Below are positions 17,723 to 26,094 of a stretch of 64,000 bases of DNA, piece by piece. Location: the NCBI GenBank assembly GCA_019739335.1, contig CP073261.1, forward strand, positions 1,680,818 through 1,744,817. The letters are read 5' to 3'. Under the pieces are notes generated by a model. The model ran no database searches. It had not been told where the DNA came from and saw only the letters and a program-made list of their open reading frames with translations. How positions within the stretch are numbered: position 1 is the stretch's first letter; each line of letters starts with the position of its first letter. A program made the position numbers and the translations under genes. This DNA is from Erythrobacter sp. GTDB lineage: Bacteria > Pseudomonadota > Alphaproteobacteria > Sphingomonadales > Sphingomonadaceae.

Positions 17723-17762
17723 GCCAATTTCCTTGCCAAATATCGCCAATTCCCTGGCAAAT
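17723..17762. repeat. two direct repeats upstream of the second peroxiredoxin
   Basis: GCCAATTTCCTTGCCAAAT (17723-17741) and GCCAATTCCCTGGCAAAT (17745-17762) are near copies spaced 22 bases start to start, about two helical turns. The inner TTGCCA and TGGCAA also form an inverted repeat. They lie 100 bases before the peroxiredoxin start in the AT-rich 193-base region after the SulP gene. GATAAT-like hexamers follow at about 17773 and 17795. This looks like a tandem activator or repressor site. Confidence 0.45.
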
Positions 17763-17861
17763 GCACATTATGAGATAATCGTTTAGTGTAAGTTGATAAT
17801 TGAATTTGCCGATCATCCGACGGGCGCGTATCACGCCCCTATCAATCAACGGAGAATCGAC

Positions 17862-18491
17862 ATGAGCCTGCACATTGGCGACACCGCCCCCGATTTCACT
17901 ACCGACAGCACCATCGGGCCGATCAGCCTGCACCAGTGGGCAGGTAACAGTTGGGTGTTCTTCTTCAGCCACCCGGCCGATTTTACGCCCGTTTGCACCA
18001 CCGAAATGGGTGCCACCGCGCGGCTCGCCGGGGAGTTCGCCAAGCGCAACGTGAAGCCGCTCGGCCTCTCTACCGATACCGCTGCCGAGCACCGCGCGTG
18101 GATCGCCGATGTCAACGAAACGCAGGGCGTGGACCTGCAATTCCCGATCGTCGACGATGCCGACCTGAAGATTGCAAACCTCTACGACATGATCCATCCC
18201 GGCCAGAGCGAAACTGCTGCCGTGCGTTCGGTCTTCATCATCGATCCCGCCAAGAAGATCCGCTTGATGATGACCTATCCGATGAGCGTGGGGCGCAATT
18301 TTGCCGAGATCCTGCGGGTGATCGACAGCCTGCAATTGGCCGATCGCGCGGGCGTCGTCACTCCGGCAGACTGGGTGCCGGGCGGCGATGTCATCATCCC
18401 GCCTTCGGTAAGCGACGAGGACGCGAGGGCCAAATTCCCGCAGGGCTTCACCACCCTCAAGCCGTACCTGCGGATGACCAAGGTCGATTGA
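17862..18491 (+). CDS. 1-Cys (Prx6-type) peroxiredoxin
   Basis: A 209-residue peroxiredoxin with exactly one cysteine, Cys45 in FSHPADFTPVC, so it is a true 1-Cys enzyme needing an outside thiol. FPIVDDADL and YPMSVGR are the Prx6-type landmarks. ATG 17862 has GGAG about 8 bases upstream, so the longer in-frame extension is not used. It is a clear paralogue of the peroxiredoxin at 11403-12071; the two bracket the sulfide-oxidation operon. Its own AT-rich upstream region with direct repeats suggests separate regulation. A hairpin follows the stop. Confidence 0.9.
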   Translation: MSLHIGDTAPDFTTDSTIGPISLHQWAGNSWVFFFSHPADFTPVCTTEMGATARLAGEFAKRNVKPLGLSTDTAAEHRAWIADVNETQGVDLQFPIVDDADLKIANLYDMIHPGQSETAAVRSVFIIDPAKKIRLMMTYPMSVGRNFAEILRVIDSLQLADRAGVVTPADWVPGGDVIIPPSVSDEDARAKFPQGFTTLKPYLRMTKVD

Positions 18492-18503
18492 CCTGCTGCC
18501 TTG

Positions 18504-18535
18504 CCGGTGCGTCCTACCCTCCCGGGACGCATCGG
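18504..18535 (+). terminator. hairpin after the peroxiredoxin gene
   Basis: CCGGTGCGTCC (18504-18514) pairs with GGACGCATCGG (18525-18535) with one G-T position, leaving a 10-base loop, 12 bases after the stop codon. There is no clear T run, so intrinsic termination may be weak. It separates the peroxiredoxin from the cydAB operon. Confidence 0.5.
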
Positions 18536-18616
18536 CATCCCTGTTGCAAACACCGCAACACCTGGTGCGGTTGAGCCGCTTCGGCGGAACCGCCACTTGT
18601 GCTAGAGAGCCAGCCT

Positions 18617-20071
18617 ATGTTCGATCAGGCAGACGCCCTGTTGCTCGCCCGCATCCAGTTCGCCTTCACGGTGAGCTTCCACTTCATCTTTCCGGCCTTT
18701 TCCATCGGGCTGGCGAGCTTCCTTGCGGTGCTCGAAGGGCTGTGGCTGAAGACCGGGCAGCAGCGCTATCTCGACCTGTTCAAATACTGGCTGAAGATCT
18801 TTGCGGTGACTTTCGCGATGGGGGTCGTCTCGGGCATCGTCATGTCCTACCAGTTCGGCACCAACTGGTCGGTGTTCTCCGATCTGGCCGGGCCGGTGAT
18901 CGGGCCGTTGATGGCCTATGAAGTGCTGACCGCCTTCTTCCTCGAAGCCGGGTTCCTCGGCGTGATGCTGTTCGGGATGAACAAGGTGGGCAAGAGGCTG
19001 CACTTCTTCGCCACCTGTATGGTCGCTGCCGGGACCTTCGTTTCGGCCTTCTGGATTCTCTCGGTCAACAGCTGGATGCAGACTCCGGTGGGGTTCGAAA
19101 TAGCGGCCAGCGGTCAGTTCCTGCCGGGTCCGAGCTGGTGGGACATCGTCTTCAATCCCAGCTTTCCCTATCGGCTGGTCCACACCGTGATCGCCGCCTA
19201 TCTCACCACGGCCTTCGTGGTCGGCGGCGTGGGTGCGTGGCACCTGCTGCGCGACCGCACCAATGTTCACGCAAGAACCATGTTCTCGATGGCGATGTGG
19301 ATGGCGGCGCTGGTTGCCCCGGTCCAGATTTTCGTCGGCGATATGCACGGGCTCAACACGCTGGAGCATCAGCCCGCCAAGGTCATGGCGATGGAAGGCC
19401 ACTACGAAAGCCACCCCGAAGGCGCACCGCTCTACCTGTTCGGGATCCCCAACGATGACGAGCAGCGGCTCGATTACGCCTTCGGCATTCCCAAGCTTTC
19501 CAGCCTGATCCTCAAGCACGATCTCGATGCCCCGCTGGCCGGGCTTGACACTATTCCAGATGACGAGCAGCCGCCGGTCGGAATCGTGTTCTGGTCGTTC
19601 CGGGTGATGGTCTCGATCGGGATGGCCATGCTGGCGATCGGCGCATGGAGCCTGCTGGCACGCACGCGCGGGCGGCTGTACGACTGGCGCTGGTTGCACC
19701 GCGCCGCGCTGGTGATGGGGCCATCGGGCTTTGTCGCGGTGATCGCCGGATGGATCACTACCGAGGTCGGCCGCCAGCCTTGGGTGATCTACGGCCTGCT
19801 GCGCACCGCCGATGCTGCCAGCCCGCTCGATGCACCCGCTGTCGGCGCATCGCTGCTGGCTTTCGTAGTAATCTATTTCGCCGTGTTCGGCGCGGGCACC
19901 CTCTATATCCTCAAGCTGATGGGCCACATCCCACACACCGGCGAGATTGGCGTGAAGCGCGGCGAGAGCGGGCCGATCCGCACCGCCGGGATCACACCAG
20001 GGCCGACTCAGAACCCCGGCGATCCCGATGTCCTGCCCACCTCGAAGGGGGAGGCGACCGATGGCCATTGA
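18617..20071 (+). CDS. cydA: cytochrome bd-type ubiquinol oxidase subunit I
   Basis: A 484-residue subunit with nine predicted membrane helices. It begins FDQADALLLARIQFAFTVSFHF, with the heme-ligand histidine at residue 22. The short Q loop contains GLNTLEHQPAKVMAMEGHYE, as in small-Q-loop or CIO-type enzymes. ATG 18617 was chosen because it matches the family start and AGAGAG lies upstream. It overlaps cydB by 11 bases. Cytochrome bd oxidises quinol with O2 and tolerates sulfide and cyanide. Directly after the sulfide-oxidation genes, it likely keeps respiration running when sulfide blocks heme-copper oxidases. Confidence 0.93.
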   Translation: MFDQADALLLARIQFAFTVSFHFIFPAFSIGLASFLAVLEGLWLKTGQQRYLDLFKYWLKIFAVTFAMGVVSGIVMSYQFGTNWSVFSDLAGPVIGPLMAYEVLTAFFLEAGFLGVMLFGMNKVGKRLHFFATCMVAAGTFVSAFWILSVNSWMQTPVGFEIAASGQFLPGPSWWDIVFNPSFPYRLVHTVIAAYLTTAFVVGGVGAWHLLRDRTNVHARTMFSMAMWMAALVAPVQIFVGDMHGLNTLEHQPAKVMAMEGHYESHPEGAPLYLFGIPNDDEQRLDYAFGIPKLSSLILKHDLDAPLAGLDTIPDDEQPPVGIVFWSFRVMVSIGMAMLAIGAWSLLARTRGRLYDWRWLHRAALVMGPSGFVAVIAGWITTEVGRQPWVIYGLLRTADAASPLDAPAVGASLLAFVVIYFAVFGAGTLYILKLMGHIPHTGEIGVKRGESGPIRTAGITPGPTQNPGDPDVLPTSKGEATDGH

Positions 20072-21062
20072 TCTCACCGTAATCTGGGCCTTCATCATCG
20101 CCTTCGGCATTTTCGCCTATGTGGTGATGGACGGGTTCGATCTGGGGATCGGCATTCTCTTCCCCACCTTCGCCGTCGGCAGCGAGCGAGACCGGGCGAT
20201 GAATTCCATCGCGCCGGTGTGGGACGGCAACGAGACCTGGCTGGTGCTCGGCGGCGGCGGCCTGTTCGCGGCCTTCCCGCTTGCCTACGCAGTGATCCTG
20301 CCCGCAACCTATCCGCTGATTATCGCCATGCTGCTGGGGCTGGTGTTTCGCGGCGTCGCCTTCGAGTTCCGCTGGCGCGATCCGGGCCACCGGCGGTACT
20401 GGGACGCGGCCTTTACCGGCGGGAGCATTGTCGCGGCCATGGCGCAGGGGATGATCCTTGGCGCATTGTTGCAGGGCATCGAAGTAACCGGCCGCTCCTA
20501 CTCGGGTAGCTGGTGGGACTGGTTGACGCCCTATACGCTGCTCACCGGGCTGGGCACGCTGGCGGGATATGCGCTGCTCGGCGCGGCATGGCTGGTCTGG
20601 AAGCTGGAAGGACCGGCGCAGGACCACGCCCGCAAGCTGGGCAAACGCGCCGCCTTGGCCACTTTCGCGCTGATGGGCACGGTGAGCCTGTACAATCTCG
20701 CGCTCAATGCCGACTATGCCGCCCGCTGGCTGACCGCGCCGGAGATTTACTTCGCCGCGCCGGTGCCGGTTCTGACGGGACTAGTGGCGCTGGCGCTGCT
20801 TCGGGCATTATCGACGGAGCGGCATTCTAAGCCCTTCTGGCTCGCCATTGCGCTATTCTTCCTCGGCATGGCCGGACTGGGCGTGACGATGTGGCCCTAT
20901 GTCGTGCCGCCGGGGATCACGATATGGGACGCCGCCGCGCCGGAACGGAGCCAGATCTTCATGCTGGTAGGCGTGGCGATCACCATGCCGCTCATCATCG
21001 GCTACACAGCCTGGGCCTACTGGGTATTCCGCGGGAAGGTGGCCGACGAGGGGTATCACTGA
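20061..21062 (+). CDS. cydB: cytochrome bd-type ubiquinol oxidase subunit II
   Basis: A 333-residue membrane protein with about eight to nine helices. The N-terminal [13 protein letters not shown] and [19 protein letters not shown] signatures are typical of CydB. ATG 20061 lies inside the end of cydA, preceded by GGGGGAGG. The end, GKVADEGYH, is followed by TGATG overlapping the DUF2474 start. A decayed copy of this tail lies at about 2735-2761 on the other strand, indicating a second cyd locus once existed. Confidence 0.93.
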   Translation: MAIDLTVIWAFIIAFGIFAYVVMDGFDLGIGILFPTFAVGSERDRAMNSIAPVWDGNETWLVLGGGGLFAAFPLAYAVILPATYPLIIAMLLGLVFRGVAFEFRWRDPGHRRYWDAAFTGGSIVAAMAQGMILGALLQGIEVTGRSYSGSWWDWLTPYTLLTGLGTLAGYALLGAAWLVWKLEGPAQDHARKLGKRAALATFALMGTVSLYNLALNADYAARWLTAPEIYFAAPVPVLTGLVALALLRALSTERHSKPFWLAIALFFLGMAGLGVTMWPYVVPPGITIWDAAAPERSQIFMLVGVAITMPLIIGYTAWAYWVFRGKVADEGYH

Positions 21063-21217
21063 TGGCGCTCAAGCAGCGAAGCGATAGCGCTGAAGAAAAC
21101 GTAAGTGAGCCGTCTTCCTTGTGGAAGCGACTGCTTTGGATGGCGGGCATCTGGGCGGCGAGTGTTGCCGTGCTGGGAGCCGTCGCAATGGTCCTGCGCA
21201 GCTGGCTCGCACCTTAA
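21062..21217 (+). CDS. DUF2474 family small membrane subunit
   Basis: A 51-residue protein with a polar N terminus and one membrane helix (about residues 25-48: [20 protein letters not shown]). DUF2474 proteins are found directly after small-Q-loop cydAB genes and probably play the role of CydX as an accessory oxidase subunit. Start overlaps the cydB stop by one base, so it is translationally coupled. A related decayed segment is at 2623-2712 on the minus strand. Confidence 0.87.
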   Translation: MALKQRSDSAEENVSEPSSLWKRLLWMAGIWAASVAVLGAVAMVLRSWLAP

Positions 21218-21301
21218 GGCAAGCCTTGGTATCGTGCTTTCGGGAAATGCCAGTACTGCTAGGACTGGATTCCGTTCCCGTTTGCGGGCATCCTCGGGGA
21301 C

Positions 21302-21745
21302 ATGGACAAGCGCGTCGAAGAAATCCGCAGGCTGAGCCGCAAGGGCCCGTTGGATATTACAAATCCAAGCGTCAGGGTTGCAGTGGACGAGCCCGCTTCC
21401 TTGCCAGCGACTGCCGAGGACCGGGTGAATTGCCCGGTCTGCGATGAGGAGATTTCCGCTCGCGCAAAGAAATGCCGTCATTGCGGCGAGGTTCTCGATC
21501 CGGCCATGCGCACGCAGCTGCGACGGGTCGCTCCGCGCACCGGCTCGAAGAACAAGATCGCCGCTTTCCTGCTTGCCTTGCTGCTCGGCTGGATGGGCGC
21601 GCACAAGTACTATCTTGGCCGGGTTGGCCAGGGGGTCCTCTACACGCTGTTCTTCTGGACCGGAATCCCGGCCATCCTCGGGTTGATCGAAGGGATCGTC
21701 TACATGACGATGGAGGACGAGCAATTCACCGACAAATACGGCTGA
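21302..21745 (+). CDS. TM2 domain protein with N-terminal zinc ribbon
   Basis: A 147-residue protein. A zinc-ribbon motif with two CxxC pairs (CPVCDEE and CRHCGEV, about residues 44-61) precedes a TM2 domain of two close helices (about 83-130) with the characteristic LLGWMGAHKYYLGRVGQGVLY. Such proteins are membrane proteins of unknown function; the zinc ribbon would face the cytoplasm. It abuts the convergent nitronate monooxygenase gene with no spacer. No partner is evident. Confidence 0.85.
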   Translation: MDKRVEEIRRLSRKGPLDITNPSVRVAVDEPASLPATAEDRVNCPVCDEEISARAKKCRHCGEVLDPAMRTQLRRVAPRTGSKNKIAAFLLALLLGWMGAHKYYLGRVGQGVLYTLFFWTGIPAILGLIEGIVYMTMEDEQFTDKYG

Positions 21746-22756
21746 TCACCGCCGCCGCAGCGCCGCTTCGCACTCCGCCATCAGCGTCGCGATGATAGTT
21801 GCCGCGGGCTCTTCCTCGCGCACCAGCGAGACCGATTGGCCCGCCATCAAGGAGCCGCTTTCCACATCGCCGTCCATAACCGCGCGGCGCAGTGCTCCAG
21901 CCCAGAAGCGTTCGATCAGCAACTGGGCCTCGCCCATGTCCACCTGACCTTCGTCGAGCATTCTGGCGACTTCGCGCTGTTTGGCGGTGAATTCCTCTGT
22001 GCCCTTGTTTTTCAGCGCCCGCACCGGGATCACCGGCAGGCGCGGATCGACCTGGACGCTGGCTTCGGCATCGCGGGCCTTGGCGCGGAAGAAGGCCTGT
22101 TTGAACTTGGGATGGGCAATGCTCTCGGTGGCGCAAGCGAAGCGGGTGCCGAGCTGCACGCCGCTCGCGCCCATTTCCAGATAGGCGGCGATCATTGTCC
22201 CGGTGCCGATCCCGCCGGCCACGAAGACCACAAATTCCTGCGCCAGTTCGGGCAGAAATTCCTGCGCCAGCACCGATGTGGAGACCGGGCCGATATGCCC
22301 GCCCGCCTCGCTGCCTTCGATCACCAGCGCATCTGCTCCGCTCCGCAGCAGCTTCTTCGCCAGCGCTAGCGTGGGCGCGAACACGATCACTTTCGCGCCG
22401 AAGGCCTTGATCGCCTCCACACTGCCCTTGGGCGGAATACCGCCAGCCAGCACCACGTGGCTGACCCCGTGCCGCTCGCACACCCCGATCAGGGCGAACA
22501 GGTCCGGGTGCATGGTGATGAGGTTCACGCCGAACGGCTTGCCGGTCAGCGCCTTGGTCGCGGCGATTTCGGCGTCGAGCAGTTCGGGCGTCATTGCACC
22601 GCAGGCAATTACCCCGAACCCGCCGCCGTTGCTGATCGCGGCAACAAGGTGGCGTTCGGAAACCCAGCTCATTGCGCCACACATGATGGCGTGTTCGGTG
22701 CCGAGAAACTGGGTGGCGCGCGCCATCAGCGCGTGGGTCTTGGGATAGGTGTCCAT
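21746..22756 (-). CDS. NAD(P)H-dependent flavin oxidoreductase / nitronate monooxygenase
   Basis: A 336-residue FMN-dependent TIM-barrel enzyme of the 2-nitropropane dioxygenase family. Visible motifs are IMCGAMSWVS near residue 24, SNGGGFGVIA, the glycine-rich EGSEAGGHIG near 150 and VAGGIGTG near 185. It would oxidise nitronates such as propionate-3-nitronate, or act as an NADH:quinone-type reductase; family class cannot be fixed here. ATG 22756 was chosen because AAGGGGGG lies six bases upstream; in-frame extension further upstream lacks family similarity. It is divergent from the secreted protein at 22949 and convergent with the TM2 gene. Confidence 0.86.
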   Translation of the reverse strand: MDTYPKTHALMARATQFLGTEHAIMCGAMSWVSERHLVAAISNGGGFGVIACGAMTPELLDAEIAATKALTGKPFGVNLITMHPDLFALIGVCERHGVSHVVLAGGIPPKGSVEAIKAFGAKVIVFAPTLALAKKLLRSGADALVIEGSEAGGHIGPVSTSVLAQEFLPELAQEFVVFVAGGIGTGTMIAAYLEMGASGVQLGTRFACATESIAHPKFKQAFFRAKARDAEASVQVDPRLPVIPVRALKNKGTEEFTAKQREVARMLDEGQVDMGEAQLLIERFWAGALRRAVMDGDVESGSLMAGQSVSLVREEEPAATIIATLMAECEAALRRR

Positions 22757-22779
22757 GCGCGCCCCCCTTAGCCACGGCC

Positions 22780-22797
22780 TCGCTTGCGGACAAGCGA
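22780..22797. repeat. perfect inverted repeat upstream of nitronate monooxygenase
   Basis: TCGCTTG-CGGA-CAAGCGA forms a 7-base perfect inverted repeat with a 4-base centre, 23 bases before the nitronate monooxygenase start, in the 192-base divergent region shared with the secreted protein gene. It could be an operator or an mRNA hairpin in the leader. Nothing else recognisable is in this region. Confidence 0.35.
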
Positions 22798-22948
22798 TTG
22801 CAATTTGCGCGCAGATGACAAGGATCGAAGCGTCGGTGAAGAATGCTGTTAGTTTTACCACAACATCTTGCGGCGGCGAGCGAAGAATCATAGCGTCCTT
22901 GCGATGGATTCGGGGCGAATCCTGCAAGACGACAGGGGGCTTCGAACA

Positions 22949-23941
22949 ATGAAATTCTCACGCATGATTGCGATCGCGGTGGCCACATTAGGCTTCGCAT
23001 TCGCTTCGGGGAGCGTAGCGGCACAAACCGACAGCTATCGCGTAGAAGCGAATGCCACGCACACCACCGAACTGACCGTGTGCAATCCGGTGGTCGAAGT
23101 GCGGCTGAATGGCGATGACGATACCGACCTCGATTACGTGATCCGCAATTCGCGCGGCGAGATTGTCCATTCGGACTACGGCTTCAGCGACGAGACGGTG
23201 GCCACCCTGCGCCGCCGCCCCGGCGTGGAATGCGAGAATTTCACTGTCGAAACGCGCAATCTTGGCAATATCTGGAACCTGATGGACGTGTCCATGAACA
23301 CGCTGCAGAACAATGACGGCGCCTCGGTCAGCACGGCCAGCTACCGGGTGGAAGCCAATGGCGTGCACCGGGTGGACCTGTCGATCTGCAACCCGCAGGT
23401 CCGCATCGACATTGCCGGCGACGGCGACACCGATCTCGATTACGTCATCACCAATTCGCGCGGGGCCACGGCGCATTCGGACTACGGCCTGACCGATCGC
23501 ACCTCCGCTGTACTGTACCGCGCCAGCGGGGTGGAGTGCGAGGAGTTCGACCTGACCACCACCAACCTTGGCGGAGTCTACAATCTCTACCAGGTGTCGC
23601 TCACCGATCTGGTTTATGACAGCGTGGCGCCAGTGGCCGCTTCTGGCAAGCCCGGCGGCGTGGTGCTGGGATCGAATGACGGCAACAACCGGGATGTCTC
23701 CATCGTCAATGCTACCGGCGAAACCATCATGTACCTCTACTGGTCCAACGTCGCTGCCAGCGGCTGGGGGGAGGACCGGCTGGGATCGGGCGTGCTGGCA
23801 GCAGGGCAGAACTGGAACGTGACGGTGGACGATGCTTCGGGCGCCTGCCGTTTCGACTTTAAGGCGCGGCTAGCGAGCGGACGGGAAATCGAACAGCGCA
23901 ACGTCGATGTCTGCGCGGTCTACACCATCCAGTTCAACTGA
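22949..23941 (+). CDS. secreted protein with two tandem repeat domains and a C-terminal periplasmic domain
   Basis: A 330-residue exported protein of unknown function. A signal peptide covers residues 1-25 (cleavage near VAA-QTD). Residues 29-116 and 131-218 are duplicated domains: both have SYRVEAN, CNP, DTDLDYVI-NSRG, HSDYG and GVECE-F, each with two cysteines likely to form one disulfide. The C-terminal domain (about 249-330) has IVNATGETIMYLY, WGEDRLG and two cysteines, a pattern I associate with small periplasmic domains in other Proteobacteria. ATG 22949 is supported by AGGGGG upstream and by the signal peptide. Confidence 0.8.
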   Translation: MKFSRMIAIAVATLGFAFASGSVAAQTDSYRVEANATHTTELTVCNPVVEVRLNGDDDTDLDYVIRNSRGEIVHSDYGFSDETVATLRRRPGVECENFTVETRNLGNIWNLMDVSMNTLQNNDGASVSTASYRVEANGVHRVDLSICNPQVRIDIAGDGDTDLDYVITNSRGATAHSDYGLTDRTSAVLYRASGVECEEFDLTTTNLGGVYNLYQVSLTDLVYDSVAPVAASGKPGGVVLGSNDGNNRDVSIVNATGETIMYLYWSNVAASGWGEDRLGSGVLAAGQNWNVTVDDASGACRFDFKARLASGREIEQRNVDVCAVYTIQFN

Positions 23942-23986
23942 CGCTCTGAGGGTTCGCGGCGTTGTCGTCGCGAACCTATGGTCCGC

Positions 23987-25279
23987 TCAAGCCACCGGAT
24001 CTTCCGCATCGAGCCCGTAGGCGGTGTGCAGCACGCGCACCGCCAGTTCTGTCTCGTCCTCGTCGATCAGCACGGAAACCTTGATTTCCGAAGTCGAAAT
24101 CGCCTGCACGTTTATGCCGCGATCGGCCAATGCCTTGAACATCGTCGCCGCCACGCCCGCGTGGCTCTTCATCCCCATGCCGACCACGGAGATCTTCGCC
24201 ACCTTGGCATCGGTGATGATGCGGTTGAAGCCGATCAGGTCGCGCTTGTCTTCCAGCAGCGCCTGGGCCCGCGCCAGTTCGGCCTGCGGGACGGTGAAGG
24301 TCACGTCGGTCTCGCCCTTGTCGCGGCCGACGTTCTGGATGATCATATCGACGTTGATGCCGGCATCGCCGAGCGGGGTGAAGATCTCGGCCACCGCGCC
24401 GGGTTTGTCGGGCACGCGGGTGAGCACCACGCGCGCTTCGTTCTTGTCATGCGCGATGCCGGTAACGGACTGGCGTTCCACTTGGCCTTCCTCCAGTAAT
24501 CTACTCATTTCTTCCTCGGACACGATCATAGTGCCGGGCAGGGTATCGGCGGGCGGGGCGTCCTCATCGACGAAGGACGAAAGCACCTGCACCCGCACAT
24601 TGTGCTTCATCGCCATGCTGACCGAACGGGTCTGCAGAACCTTGGCGCCGACCGAGGCCAGTTCGAGCATTTCCTCGAACGAGATATGCTTGATCTTGCG
24701 CGCCCGCGCCACGATGCGGGGATCGGTGGTGTAGACCCCGTCGACATCAGTGTAGATGTCGCAGCGGTCCGCCCCGATCGCCGCCGCAATGGCCACTGCC
24801 GAAGTATCCGATCCGCCGCGCCCCATGGTGGTGATGCGACCGAGGTCGGAGATACCCTGGAAGCCGGGGATCACCGCAATCTCGCCCGCTGCCATGGCCG
24901 CAACCATCGCGTCGGCCGGGATATCGCCCACGCGGGCATTGGCATGATTGGCAAAAGTGCGCAGCGGCAATTGCCAGCCGAGCCATGAGCGCGCCTTGCA
25001 GCCCATCGCCTGCAGGGTTAGCGCAAGCAGCCCGCTGGTCACCTGTTCGCCTGAAGCGACGACCACATCGTATTCGGCCGGATCGTAGAGCGGGTTGGCC
25101 TCGCGGCAAAAGTTGACCAACCGGTCTGTCTCCCCCGCCATCGCGCTGACCACCACGGCGACCTCGTTGCCGCCAAAACCGTCTCCGGCCGCCTGCGCGC
25201 GCACGAGGTTGGCGACGCGGCGAATCCGCTCGGTCCCCGCCATCGAGGTGCCCCCGAATTTCATCACTATCCGTGCCAC
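23987..25279 (-). CDS. lysC: aspartate kinase
   Basis: A 430-residue aspartokinase that phosphorylates aspartate, the first step to lysine, threonine and methionine. VMKFGGTSM is at residues 5-13, the kinase active-site region GRGGSDTSAVAIA near 172, and two ACT regulatory domains fill about 270-430 (GAVAEIFTPLGDAGINVDMI; ALADRGINVQAIST), so feedback inhibition is likely. GTG 25279 replaces the usual ATG and has GAGAGA upstream; longer starts would add non-family residues. It is divergent from ubiG across 62 bases. Confidence 0.94.
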   Translation of the reverse strand: MARIVMKFGGTSMAGTERIRRVANLVRAQAAGDGFGGNEVAVVVSAMAGETDRLVNFCREANPLYDPAEYDVVVASGEQVTSGLLALTLQAMGCKARSWLGWQLPLRTFANHANARVGDIPADAMVAAMAAGEIAVIPGFQGISDLGRITTMGRGGSDTSAVAIAAAIGADRCDIYTDVDGVYTTDPRIVARARKIKHISFEEMLELASVGAKVLQTRSVSMAMKHNVRVQVLSSFVDEDAPPADTLPGTMIVSEEEMSRLLEEGQVERQSVTGIAHDKNEARVVLTRVPDKPGAVAEIFTPLGDAGINVDMIIQNVGRDKGETDVTFTVPQAELARAQALLEDKRDLIGFNRIITDAKVAKISVVGMGMKSHAGVAATMFKALADRGINVQAISTSEIKVSVLIDEDETELAVRVLHTAYGLDAEDPVA

Positions 25280-25344
25280 GGTGTTCTCTCGCCACTCTCT
25301 TTGCAGGTATGGTTGAATCCCCGGCGCGCTGTTAGGATGGCGTG

Positions 25345-26094
25345 ATGAGCGATGCAACTGTCACAACTGCAACCAGTTCGGCCACCATCCGCCCCGAAGA
25401 GGCGGCGCATTTCGGCAAGCTGGCGCGCGAATGGTGGGACCCGAAGGGCTCCTCGGCGATGCTCCACCGGCTGAACCCGGTGCGGCTGGGGTTTATCCGT
25501 GACGCGATCGACCTGCACTGGGGCGGCGATCTCGGGCAGGGGAAACCGCTGGCGGGCAAGGCGGCGCTCGATGTGGGTTGCGGGGCAGGGCTGCTTTGCG
25601 AACCTTTGGCAAGGCTGGGTGCTGCGGTGACGGGCGTCGACGCCGCGCCGGAGAACACCCAGGTCGCCGCGCTGCATGCCGAGGGCGCGGGGCTGGATAT
25701 TCGCTATGTTCCCGGCGAGCTGGCCACCCTGGGGCTGGGCCAGTTCGATCTGGTCACCTGCATGGAAGTGATCGAACACGTTGCCGACAAGCGCATGTTC
25801 GCCGCTGCCCTCGCCGCGCACCTCGCGCCGGATGGGCTGCTGGTGATGTCCACCCCCAACCGCACGCTGGCGAGCCGCGCGCTGCTGGTGGAGGGGGCGG
25901 AACTGCTCGGCATGGTCCCGCGCGGCACGCATCACTGGGAGGACTTCGTGACGCCCGATGAGCTGACCGACCTGCTGGCGGTGGCAGGGCTGGAAGTGAT
26001 GCAGGTGAAGGGCATCGGCTTCTCTCCGGTGAAGGGGCTGCACCTGTCGGACGACATGGCGCTGAACTACATCCTGACGGCGCGGAATCGCTAA
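25345..26094 (+). CDS. ubiG: ubiquinone biosynthesis 3-O-methyltransferase
   Basis: A 249-residue SAM-dependent methyltransferase. The N-terminal HFGKLAREWWDPKGSSAMLHRLNPVRL is the hallmark of UbiG, followed by motif I LDVGCGAGLL (about residues 70-79) and EVIEHV (about 138-143). It performs both O-methylations in ubiquinone synthesis. ATG 25345 is preferred to GTG three bases earlier. It divergently flanks lysC, an arrangement seen in related alphaproteobacteria, and its stop overlaps the convergent phosphodiesterase gene by 4 bases. Confidence 0.93.
   Translation: MSDATVTTATSSATIRPEEAAHFGKLAREWWDPKGSSAMLHRLNPVRLGFIRDAIDLHWGGDLGQGKPLAGKAALDVGCGAGLLCEPLARLGAAVTGVDAAPENTQVAALHAEGAGLDIRYVPGELATLGLGQFDLVTCMEVIEHVADKRMFAAALAAHLAPDGLLVMSTPNRTLASRALLVEGAELLGMVPRGTHHWEDFVTPDELTDLLAVAGLEVMQVKGIGFSPVKGLHLSDDMALNYILTARNR

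Noticed and set aside
18492..18616. Search for an FNR/ANR-type site (TTGAT-N4-ATCAA) before cydA
   Set aside because: No such palindrome is present in the 125-base gap; only the peroxiredoxin hairpin and a smaller CCGCA/TGCGG stem were seen.
18602..20110. A 502-codon open frame antisense to cydA
   Set aside because: The sense frame is unambiguously CydA; the antisense frame lacks any motif and runs across gene borders.
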